Shown in pieces: positions 55,404-63,362 of a stretch of DNA of 64,000 bases. A program made the position numbers and the translations under genes. Source of the stretch: Candidatus Opimibacter iunctus. GTDB taxonomy: Bacteria; Bacteroidota; Bacteroidia; Chitinophagales; Saprospiraceae. Numbering within the stretch: position 1 is the stretch's first letter; each line of letters opens with the position of its first letter. The stretch spans positions 1 to 64,000 of the forward strand of contig JADJVH010000001.1 of assembly GCA_016716665.1 (NCBI GenBank), written 5' to 3'. Below the pieces are notes generated by a model that searched no databases, was not told where the DNA came from, and saw nothing but the letters and a program-made list of their open reading frames with translations.

Positions 55404-56974
55404 GCGACCTTGGGTTTGGCGCCAATACGCAGCCTGTTGAAGAACGCTTTAAACCTATCCATATCCATGATCTTTGAATCCTGCAATGCCTTGTACGTCA
55501 GTATTGCGGAAACAACACAAAGCATGAGCACAGGCATCCAGGCCGCCAGGACCGGAGGCAATTTCTGGGCATCATTGAGCTTCTTACAACTGATGTTGCT
55601 CATCAGGAAAAAAGTAAAAAAGAAAATAGATACCAACAGCGGATATCCAAAGCCTCCTTTGCGCACTATCGTGCCCATGGGTCCGCCAATGAGAAGCATG
55701 ACGATGCATGCTGCTGCAAGTGAAAACTTCCAATGCAGTTCGTAGATGTGCTTACGCTTGCTCAACTCCAGGCGCTGTATGGTACGGTCATTACGGTCAA
55801 TAGTGGATCTGGCTATGGAGAGTTTGCTGTTGAACTGACCCTTGTATTCCTGCCTCAGCCGGGGAGGAACGATCTCTATGACCGACTTTGCAAGTCCTGC
55901 ATTCATCGTATCAAGAAACTGCTTTAGTTCAGTGTACCTGGTGACCACTCTGGAATTTTCTACTGCCATCCTGGTTCCCGTCAACACTTTCTCTTGATTC
56001 ACGCTATATCGGCCGGTATCCTGACCAATTGAATATTCAGTAGGCGTAGACTTGCCCAATGAATCAGACAACATGTTGTATGAGGTATGGTTAGCAGCCC
56101 TGGCGATTTCTATTTGTTCATTCATCGTATCGATCTCTACCGCAATCTGTTTTGCGCTTTTCATCGTCTGATGAGACTTAAACTGCTCTTCCTCCGTACG
56201 ATCAAGATCAAATTCCCCCAGGTCAAAACGGCGGGTCCACTCTGAGAAATGAGAAATCATAAAGGGCTTTGCATTAGCCCTTCCTTGTCCATCGGCCTCC
56301 GCATACTGATAGCCATCATACAATGTCATGACAAATGCTCCGTCTTCTTCAGCAACATACATTTTCCCCTTCTGAGCGGTCACTACATTCAGCTTGCCTT
56401 TGTTGCGCCCGGAGTCATCATAGACCATGATGTCTTCGATAGAGATCTTATCCTTATCTTTTTTACCTACACGAATAGAATAACCATGGAAGTCCTCGTT
56501 GAAAACACCGGGTTCAATACTCAGTGTTGGCTTCTGGTTACGGATATCATACAACCTCGATTGGTATTTGAGGTTGGCAATCGGTATAATCGTATTGGAA
56601 CAATAGAAAGAAAAGAGTGCAATGAATATACTTACGCCAAACAAAGGTGCCAGGATGCGTGTCAGAGGCACTCCGGCTGATTTAAAACTGGATAGTTCGT
56701 ATCGTTCTGCCAGGTTGCCCATCACCATGACAGAGGCAAGCAACACTGCAATAGGCAATGCGAGTGGAAAGAGGGAAACGGATTTGTAAAAAAACATTTC
56801 CATGATGACCAGCGCACCGACCCCTTTGCCGATAATGTCTTCAATGAATTTCCAGAGGAATTGCATGATCAGCACAAAAAGCGCCATAAAAAAGGACATC
56901 ATAAACGGCGGGATAAAACTGCTGATGAGCAGTCTGTCAATCTGATATCCTATGTCGTACCATGGCTTCTTCAC
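55400..56974 (-). CDS. LptF/LptG-family lipopolysaccharide permease
   Basis: 524 residues starting with GTG at 56974. Layout of the YjgP/YjgQ family: three N-terminal helices with LFPLALPIAVLLASVMVMGNLAERYELSS split around residue 80, a long periplasmic part (about 135-400), and three C-terminal helices. LptF and LptG pass LPS from the inner membrane to the LptA-type bridge; the family is assigned, but F versus G cannot be told. Followed by the PAP2 gene in one transcript. The periplasmic part contains a Gln/Asn/Arg-rich helical insert (about 260-380) longer than in E. coli. Confidence 0.9.
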   Translation of the reverse strand: MKKPWYDIGYQIDRLLISSFIPPFMMSFFMALFVLIMQFLWKFIEDIIGKGVGALVIMEMFFYKSVSLFPLALPIAVLLASVMVMGNLAERYELSSFKSAGVPLTRILAPLFGVSIFIALFSFYCSNTIIPIANLKYQSRLYDIRNQKPTLSIEPGVFNEDFHGYSIRVGKKDKDKISIEDIMVYDDSGRNKGKLNVVTAQKGKMYVAEEDGAFVMTLYDGYQYAEADGQGRANAKPFMISHFSEWTRRFDLGEFDLDRTEEEQFKSHQTMKSAKQIAVEIDTMNEQIEIARAANHTSYNMLSDSLGKSTPTEYSIGQDTGRYSVNQEKVLTGTRMAVENSRVVTRYTELKQFLDTMNAGLAKSVIEIVPPRLRQEYKGQFNSKLSIARSTIDRNDRTIQRLELSKRKHIYELHWKFSLAAACIVMLLIGGPMGTIVRKGGFGYPLLVSIFFFTFFLMSNISCKKLNDAQKLPPVLAAWMPVLMLCVVSAILTYKALQDSKIMDMDRFKAFFNRLRIGAKPKVA

Positions 56975-57130
56975 GATATAATAAACTCGGGGTTATTACT
57001 TTTCGTATGCAGTGGACAAAATTACTTTAATCCAGTGGGATCCCATTTCCCAAAACCTGGAAGTAATCCCTGGAGAAATTCCGGATCAACCCCTTAACTG
57101 ATATCGTCCTGCGAAATCCTTGATTAAAGC

Positions 57131-59431
57131 CTAGAAATCAACTGTGGCCGTGAGACTCGGAATGATCGGTAACTGGTCTACCCTGGTATAGCTCACACGG
57201 TCAAAATAGAATATATTGGACCTGTCTGTGACGTTAGTAACACTTGCCAGTAATTCAAGTTTCAGGTTTTTATTGAACTCGATGGTCTTCTTCAGTGACA
57301 TATCAACCCGATTGTAGTCTGGCAGATGGCCACTGTTTCGCTTTTCGCTGTAGATGATTCCCAGATCAGGATTGTCAGTCAAGACATCTGAGTCAATTCC
57401 ATTGAGGAGGTCATACTGTCCATAAAATCCCTGGGTGAGGGTAAACGGAAAGCCTGACCCATAGTTCCATCTGAAGCCCAATTCCCAGGTGCGACCGAGG
57501 GTATAGCTTAACAAGAGGTTGATGTTATGCCTCCTTTCAAAGTGGGTAGGATACACTTGCTGACCATCATCCCGGTTGACAAAGCCCAAGGAATAAGTAG
57601 CCCAGATCAACATTTTCTGGGTCTGCCGGCTGACACTGAAGTCTACACCATACGCATTACCTGTCTCAGTTGAAAAATCCGGATCCTCTTCGCTCAGTTT
57701 ATTTCGGTTGACCCCAATGAGCTGAGAAAAGCCCTTGTAATATCCTTCAACATTGACTTCGTATCCTTTGCCTACTTCAACTTCAAATCCACCTAACATA
57801 TGCCAGGCTTTCTGGAGTTTATCTTTTGTTGGGTTCTGGGTCCCTGGTTCATAGAGTTGCTCCTCAGGCCCAGAAAGGAATCCGACAAAAAGATTGACGA
57901 TATCCCGCTCATTGACGGTACTGATGAGATTCTGTGAATACTTGCCGGCGGCAAATTTCAACCTGAACTTGTCAGAAAAATTGCTCTTTAACGCCAGGCG
58001 AGGCTCAATGGAGAAATCACCAAGTGATGCATAAAACTGGGCACGCAATCCAGGCTCGATAATCAACGCTCCTGTCTTCTGCCTGTAACTGACATACCCG
58101 GCCAGCTCTGTGGTATTCTCATTCTGTTCGAAAGTGATCCCTACAAAATTGCGGAAGGCCAGGCTAGTGGCAATACCATTCAATTCAAAACCATAATTGA
58201 GGGTACTGTTCTTTCCAAAGGACTGGAAGTCAAAAAGGGCATTAAACCCACCTATGCTGTTCTTTCGTGGGGCATCATCAGCTTCCTGGAGATTGATGTC
58301 ATACTTTGAATATGCTAACGTACCGGAAATGATCATATTGGAAGATCCGGGGATGAGTTTAAAGTTTAAGCCTCCCCCACCAGAGACCCAATCCAGCTTT
58401 GCAATATCCTCAAGTTGCACCCCATCCGTAAAACTGAATCCAAAAAAATCAACCTTACTGCCCTCTCCTGAAAGGAAGGACATCTTGCCATAGATATCCG
58501 TATAGGAATAGGGCAAGCCCAGGCTGTCCTTGGTCGCATAATCGTAAAGGACAGGAGACGTCTTATCCAATATAGAATGCTTGCCGGTCACTAAAAAGGA
58601 GGAACTCGATTTACGCTCCGGATTGAATGGGGTGATAGGCCCTTCAAGTAAGCCTTTTACCTGGAAAGGACTGGCTGATACCAGGCCACCAAAACGGGTT
58701 TTATCTCCTTCTCGAGTCTTGAGGTCAACAACTGCCGATATACGGCCTCCGTATTCTGCACTAAAAGCACCACTCAATACCTCAGCAGACTTGATGGCTT
58801 CTGTTTCAAAAACACTAAAGAATCCGATACTGTGGAATGGGTTATAAATGGTCATCCCATCTAACAGTACCTTGTTTTGCACAGGTGATCCTCCCCGGAT
58901 ATAAATCTGACCGCCCTGATCGCCTGTAGAAATGACGCCCGGTAATACCATAAGGTACTGGGCTATATCTGCTTCCCCTCCTGTCGAAGGAAGGGCTTTG
59001 ATCTGTTTGGGGGTAACCGTGATCCTGGATACATTCACTTCGTTCCGGCGTTGTTCCATACTCGCACTGACGTTGATGGTCTGCAGTTGGATGGATGACT
59101 CAGTCATAAACAACTTCAGGTACTTAACCTGGTCGGCCTGAAGGGTAACAGAAGTAGCCAAGGTGTCAAATCCATAAAAAAACGCCTTGAGATCATACGT
59201 TCCTGCCGGGATCTCTGAGAAAATAAAGAAACCATCAAGGTCTGTGATGGTATGGATATCCGTGCCGGAAAGGATAACATTGCCAAAGGAGATGGCCTCT
59301 CCCGTGGATTCATTGTAGATATGCCCCCTGAGCGTACCATTTTGGCCGAAAACTTCAGTCGAAAGAAAGGTACTCAACAGGGTTACAAACACAACAGGCA
59401 CAAAGGTGCGGATCATCTGGCTTTTGATCAT
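57131..59431 (-). CDS. TonB-dependent outer-membrane receptor
   Basis: 766 residues: signal peptide, carboxypeptidase-regulatory-like domain (about 30-115, with GTLRGHIYNESTGEAISFGN), plug (about 125-235, with GQIYIRGGSPVQNKVLLDGM) and a barrel ending TATVDF. No SusD, riboswitch or enzyme neighbour, so ligand unknown. Promoter -7 element 7 nt upstream. Divergent from the methyltransferase gene. The 156-bp gap between this gene and the LptF/G-like gene shows nothing notable. Confidence 0.9.
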   Translation of the reverse strand: MIKSQMIRTFVPVVFVTLLSTFLSTEVFGQNGTLRGHIYNESTGEAISFGNVILSGTDIHTITDLDGFFIFSEIPAGTYDLKAFFYGFDTLATSVTLQADQVKYLKLFMTESSIQLQTINVSASMEQRRNEVNVSRITVTPKQIKALPSTGGEADIAQYLMVLPGVISTGDQGGQIYIRGGSPVQNKVLLDGMTIYNPFHSIGFFSVFETEAIKSAEVLSGAFSAEYGGRISAVVDLKTREGDKTRFGGLVSASPFQVKGLLEGPITPFNPERKSSSSFLVTGKHSILDKTSPVLYDYATKDSLGLPYSYTDIYGKMSFLSGEGSKVDFFGFSFTDGVQLEDIAKLDWVSGGGGLNFKLIPGSSNMIISGTLAYSKYDINLQEADDAPRKNSIGGFNALFDFQSFGKNSTLNYGFELNGIATSLAFRNFVGITFEQNENTTELAGYVSYRQKTGALIIEPGLRAQFYASLGDFSIEPRLALKSNFSDKFRLKFAAGKYSQNLISTVNERDIVNLFVGFLSGPEEQLYEPGTQNPTKDKLQKAWHMLGGFEVEVGKGYEVNVEGYYKGFSQLIGVNRNKLSEEDPDFSTETGNAYGVDFSVSRQTQKMLIWATYSLGFVNRDDGQQVYPTHFERRHNINLLLSYTLGRTWELGFRWNYGSGFPFTLTQGFYGQYDLLNGIDSDVLTDNPDLGIIYSEKRNSGHLPDYNRVDMSLKKTIEFNKNLKLELLASVTNVTDRSNIFYFDRVSYTRVDQLPIIPSLTATVDF

Positions 59432-59438
59432 AGGGCGG

Positions 59439-59446
59439 CAAAAATA
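59439..59446 (-). promoter_or_regulatory. -7 element of the TonB receptor gene
   Basis: TATTTTTG on the minus strand, 7 nt before the ATG at 59431. Confidence 0.55.
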
Positions 59447-59499
59447 ACAATCTTACTGCTATGCCAGGCCAGGGAAAGTGATATTAAAGCTATGAATCC

Positions 59500-59507
59500 T
59501 ACATTTG
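59500..59507 (+). promoter_or_regulatory. -7 element of the methyltransferase gene
   Basis: TACATTTG, 5 nt before the ATG at 59513. It settles that start against upstream in-frame alternatives, which would lie before the transcript. Confidence 0.55.
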
Positions 59508-59512
59508 CATGT

Positions 59513-60424
59513 ATGGTGACATTGTCCGAAGTATTAAAGGTGTCTTTAGCCCCCTGTCCTGCCTGTGGTGCCAATGCCTGGAGGCCGGCTGGCCAGGTCA
59601 AAGATTATAGCATCACCGGTGAATGGTTTGACCTGGTAGAATGCGGGTCCTGCCACCTGAAAACCACCTATCCCCAGCCAAAACAGACTGAAATCGGCAG
59701 GTATTACGCTTCAGAAGACTATGTCTCGCATAGTGACACAAAGACAGGCCTGATCAACCGCCTCTATCATACTGCCAGGGAATACATGCTCAGGAAGAAG
59801 TATAAATGGGTCACGAGGGCATCCGGACTTGAAAAGGGAACGCTCCTCGATATCGGAGCAGGAACAGGCCATTTTGCCCATTTTATGAAGACCAGGGGAT
59901 GGGATGTCACGGCCCTGGAACCCGATGAAAATGCCCGGAAGGTGGCTGCCACAAAACTTGGCCTGGCTATCCAGCCACTTGAGGCGCTGGAAACGCAAAC
60001 ACCAACTTCCTTTGATGTGATCACCCTATGGCACGTCCTGGAGCACGTCCATGACCTTAGTGGCTATATGGATCAATTTCGCTCATTACTCAAGCCTGGT
60101 GGAATCCTGATCATCGCTGTACCAAACTACACATCAAAAGATGCGGCCAGATATGGTTCATTGTGGGCTGCGTATGATGTCCCCAGACACCTTTGGCATT
60201 TCAGCCCTGAATCAATGGAAAAACTGATGGCCGGTCACCAATTCAAACTCTTAGCAAAGATCCCGATGCATCTGGATTCATTCTATGTCAGCATGCTGAG
60301 TGAAAAATACGCTGGCCATAAGTTTACAGGATCGGTGTCAGGATTTTTCTCAGGCCTCCAAACTTTTTTAGCCTCCGGCAAACAGGTTGACCGCGCATCG
60401 TCGATCATCTACATCGCCCATTAA
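59513..60424 (+). CDS. Class I SAM methyltransferase with an N-terminal zinc-ribbon
   Basis: 303 residues. An N-terminal CPAC (Cys15, Cys18) and CGSC (Cys44, Cys47) form a probable zinc ribbon, followed by the SAM-binding DIGAGTG (residues 113-119), FDVITLWHVLEHVHD and LLKPGGILIIAVPN, the standard type 11/23 methyltransferase pattern. Similar proteins modify sugars or lipids. It lies next to an unrelated receptor and dehydratase, so no pathway is suggested. Longer upstream frame down to 59252 is rejected because it overlaps the divergent gene and lacks homology. Confidence 0.85.
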   Translation: MVTLSEVLKVSLAPCPACGANAWRPAGQVKDYSITGEWFDLVECGSCHLKTTYPQPKQTEIGRYYASEDYVSHSDTKTGLINRLYHTAREYMLRKKYKWVTRASGLEKGTLLDIGAGTGHFAHFMKTRGWDVTALEPDENARKVAATKLGLAIQPLEALETQTPTSFDVITLWHVLEHVHDLSGYMDQFRSLLKPGGILIIAVPNYTSKDAARYGSLWAAYDVPRHLWHFSPESMEKLMAGHQFKLLAKIPMHLDSFYVSMLSEKYAGHKFTGSVSGFFSGLQTFLASGKQVDRASSIIYIAH

Positions 60425-60472
60425 TTGTGATGGAGTCGGATGTAAACTTCGTTTATCATTCTTCACTTATTG

Positions 60473-60503
60473 CCGGTTGCTGAGCGTAGCCGAAGCATCA
60501 CTC
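60473..60503. repeat. GAGCGTAGCCGAAGC element, copy 2
   Basis: CGGTTGCTGAGCGTAGCCGA continuing AGCATCACTC; nearly repeated about 40 bp downstream and related to the copy at 36391. Confidence 0.7.
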
Positions 60504-60515
60504 TTTCACTTTATT

Positions 60516-60545
60516 TTCGGTTGCTGATCCTAGTCGAAGCATCAT
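60516..60545. repeat. GATCCTAGTCGAAGC element, copy 3
   Basis: CGGTTGCTGATCCTAGTCGA continuing AGCATCATTTT, a diverged tandem copy just downstream of the dehydratase stop codon. Confidence 0.65.
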
Positions 60546-60546
60546 T

Positions 60547-61491
60547 TTACTTGGCTAACGCCTTCACATCAGCATTTCCTCCGGAGATGATAATACCTAC
60601 TCTCTTCCCCTTCATCTCCTCTTGATACCGGATCACTGCAGCAACAGCCACTGCGCTACTGGGCTCTATAATTATTTTCATGCGCTCCCATATCCACCAC
60701 ATCGCAGCGATTATTTCTTCTTCACTCACCACAAGCACCTTGCCTACCAGATCTTTGATGATCGGAAAATTGATATCCCCAAGATTGGTCCTGAGGCCAT
60801 CTGCAATTGTATCTGTGCGGTCATTTGTTTCAATTTTGCCGGAGAGAAGTGATCTGTATGCATCATCAACATTTTGGGGCTCTGCAGCCCATACAGCAGT
60901 GTGGGTTGAAAACCAATGAGCCGCCAAGGCAGTACCTGCCAGTAAGCCTCCTCCACCTACCGGTGCTATGATGATATCCAATCCTGAAACCTCCTCAATC
61001 AACTCCTGGGCACAGGTACTATTACCCAGAATAACCTGTAAGTCATTGGATGGATGAATGAAAGTCATTCCTGAAGTGCTGATTACTTCTTCGACTGCCT
61101 GTTCACGATCCGAAGGCAATGGTCCGCTGAACACAATGTCCGCACCATACCCTTTTACGGCTTCTACTTTGACAGCTGGTGCATTAACAGGCATGACAAT
61201 CTTTGCCTTCACGCCCATGATCTTTGCAGCCAGGGCAATCGCCTGGGCAAAATTTCCTGACGAATGCGTCACTACTCCCCTGGAAAGTTGGTCCGGTGTG
61301 AGCTTAGATAATGCATGTGAAGCCCCTCTCATTTTATACGCCCCCATTCGCTGAAAATTTTCGCACTTAAAGAAAACCTGCGCATCAACCATTTCATTAA
61401 ATGTTGTTGATGTCAATATGGGTGTCTTGTGCACAATATTTTTGATCCGGGTCTTTGCATCGAGCAGATCCTGTCTGGATGGAAGGGTCAT
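60547..61491 (-). CDS. Pyridoxal-phosphate-dependent serine/threonine dehydratase or racemase
   Basis: 314 residues, fold-type II PLP enzyme. Seen: FKCENFQRMGAYKMRGA with the PLP Lys53, THSSGNFAQAIALAAK, and PVGGGGLLAGTALA phosphate/PLP loop. No C-terminal ACT regulatory domain, so it fits catabolic threonine dehydratase or serine racemase/hydroxyaspartate dehydratase rather than the biosynthetic IlvA. Its ATG overlaps the decarboxylase stop as ATGA. Last gene of the gldC unit. Confidence 0.88.
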   Translation of the reverse strand: MTLPSRQDLLDAKTRIKNIVHKTPILTSTTFNEMVDAQVFFKCENFQRMGAYKMRGASHALSKLTPDQLSRGVVTHSSGNFAQAIALAAKIMGVKAKIVMPVNAPAVKVEAVKGYGADIVFSGPLPSDREQAVEEVISTSGMTFIHPSNDLQVILGNSTCAQELIEEVSGLDIIIAPVGGGGLLAGTALAAHWFSTHTAVWAAEPQNVDDAYRSLLSGKIETNDRTDTIADGLRTNLGDINFPIIKDLVGKVLVVSEEEIIAAMWWIWERMKIIIEPSSAVAVAAVIRYQEEMKGKRVGIIISGGNADVKALAK

Positions 61492-62933
61492 CGGGTGACT
61501 ATTTTATCAAGCAGTGATTGAATCAATGTCCATGTGGCTTCGATATTGGTGTCAGTGGTATATGTTTGCCCCGGCACCCAACGTATCAGTCCTTTTCCTT
61601 CCACTACAGCATGCGTCATGTAAGCCTTGCCACTGTTATTGATTTCCTGCGAGAGTTGTTTGGTCAGGCGACCATCACTGTCTAATGATGACTTGATACG
61701 GAACGAAAGGATATTAAACGACCGCGGATAAGCCATTTCGATGGAATGGTGATGACCGAGCAATGATTCTATTTTTTCAGCTAGCGAAATATGATCTCTC
61801 AATCTGGCCTTTATGGCATCCGTACCTAGCAATTGCAGCGTCATCCACAATTTGAGTGCCCTGAACCTCCTGCCAAGGGGGATTCCCCAGTCGCGGTAAT
61901 CATTGACTTTGTCACCCTGGGACGTCATCAGGTAGGATGGGGTTATGCTCATCGTTCTGACCAGTAGCTCAGGATCACGTACATAGTAAGCGCTGCAATC
62001 AAACTGGACAAACATCCATTTGTGCGGATTGAAGACGTAGCTGTCTGCGCCTTCCAGCCCCTTTCTCAGATGGGCGTATTCGTCAAGCATGAGTGCTGTT
62101 CCTGCATATGCTGCATCGACATGATGCCACAGTCCATATTGGTTGGTGATAACACTTAGCGCATCGACTGGATCGATAGCTCCTGTCCCTGTGGTGCCTA
62201 TGGTGGATACGACAGCAGTTGGAATGAAGCCTTCCCGTAGATCGTGTGCAATAGCTTCCTCAAGCAATTGAGGGGCCATGGCCAGATTTTTATCCACTCC
62301 GATCTTGACCAGGTTGTCAGTGCCAAAACCGGCCAGCCTGACAGCCTTTTCCACTGAAGAATGTGCCTGGGCGGAAGTATAAATACGATAGACCGTACCA
62401 TCAAAACCCCGCTTCGAAATACGGTAACCAGATTTCCATTCCCTTGCAGTCAGCAGTGCAGTCAAGGTAGCTGAAGATGCAGTGTCCTGGATTACCCCTT
62501 CCCACTTCGCAGGTAATCCCAGCAAATCCCTGCACCACTCCATGCATCGCTGCTCGAGTTCCGCAGCTGCTGGAGAACTTTCCCACAACATACACTGGGC
62601 GGAAATCCCTGCTGTGATCATTTCAGCGACAATAGAGGGAAAGCTCGTATTGCCTGGAAAGAAAGCATAGAAATCGGGGTGTTGCCAATGGGTGATCCCC
62701 GGGATGATAACTTCCTGAAGGATTTTAAATACCTCATCATCTGAGACAGGTGTTGCGGGAAACTGATCCGGAAACTGCTTATAAATATCACCAGGCTGGA
62801 CCTGGCTGCGTACCGGAAACCCATCAATATTCTTGTAGTATTCAGCAATCCATTCAACAGCCCGTGAAGCAAGCAGGGTGAAAGCGTCACGGCCCGCTTC
62901 ATTGTTTTGGAACAAGACAGGTGTCATGGTCAA
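61488..62933 (-). CDS. Group II PLP-dependent amino acid decarboxylase (aromatic-type)
   Basis: 481 residues, fold-type I. Seen: HWQHPDFYAFFPGNTSFPSI, QDTASSATLTALLTARE, HVDAAYAG with pyridine-binding Asp273, and NPHKW with PLP Lys305; His191 in AQAHSS should stack on the ring. Closest to DOPA/aromatic-L-amino-acid decarboxylases, giving tryptamine-, tyramine- or phenethylamine-type products; substrate not fixed. Starts 3 bp after gldC and overlaps the dehydratase gene. Cytoplasmic. Confidence 0.9.
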   Translation of the reverse strand: MTMTPVLFQNNEAGRDAFTLLASRAVEWIAEYYKNIDGFPVRSQVQPGDIYKQFPDQFPATPVSDDEVFKILQEVIIPGITHWQHPDFYAFFPGNTSFPSIVAEMITAGISAQCMLWESSPAAAELEQRCMEWCRDLLGLPAKWEGVIQDTASSATLTALLTAREWKSGYRISKRGFDGTVYRIYTSAQAHSSVEKAVRLAGFGTDNLVKIGVDKNLAMAPQLLEEAIAHDLREGFIPTAVVSTIGTTGTGAIDPVDALSVITNQYGLWHHVDAAYAGTALMLDEYAHLRKGLEGADSYVFNPHKWMFVQFDCSAYYVRDPELLVRTMSITPSYLMTSQGDKVNDYRDWGIPLGRRFRALKLWMTLQLLGTDAIKARLRDHISLAEKIESLLGHHHSIEMAYPRSFNILSFRIKSSLDSDGRLTKQLSQEINNSGKAYMTHAVVEGKGLIRWVPGQTYTTDTNIEATWTLIQSLLDKIVTR

Positions 62934-62936
62934 CGA

Positions 62937-63281
62937 TTACTGCTCAGGAGCAAGGATACCTGTCTTTTCCCCGAAATAGTGAACGAATCGCCTCATCTCA
63001 TTGGCCAGTTCAGTATTCTGTGTAGACTTGTAATATCCATCAGTCAGTGCGGTGAGTGCATAGAATATTTTGCGGTCCATTTCGGCGACCTGTAGTTCCT
63101 TGGTCCAAAGAAACATGGTAGAAGTGTCGAGGCTGTCCTTGTCAAGCAAAGCGAGGAATATTGACTTACTCTCCGAAGGATGGGTCTGATGTGCATCTGA
63201 TGCCTGCCATTCGATAGTTTCAGGGACACGGTTAGCATCAAGCTGTATGCGGATGTTAATATCTGAAGTTGTAGCTGCCAT
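62937..63281 (-). CDS. gldC: Gliding motility protein GldC
   Basis: 114 residues. Family blocks seen: SDINIRIQLDANRVPETIEWQASDA, SIFLALLDKDSLDTSTMFLWTKELQVAEMD and ALTALTDGYYKSTQN ... MRRFVHYFGEKTGIL. GldC is a small cytoplasmic protein linked to gliding and type IX secretion in Bacteroidota, here outside any gld operon. First gene of a unit with an amino acid decarboxylase and a dehydratase, an unusual setting. Confidence 0.9.
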   Translation of the reverse strand: MAATTSDINIRIQLDANRVPETIEWQASDAHQTHPSESKSIFLALLDKDSLDTSTMFLWTKELQVAEMDRKIFYALTALTDGYYKSTQNTELANEMRRFVHYFGEKTGILAPEQ

Positions 63282-63362
63282 AGTGAAATGATATAGAATG
63301 TAAAACTACTAATTGTATGATACTAAGGAAATGGGACAAAGAGGCTAAAAAAAGAGAAGCCG

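Noticed and set aside
59252..59512. N-terminal extension of the methyltransferase
   Set aside because: It overlaps the start of the divergent receptor gene, lacks homology, and lies upstream of the -7 element.
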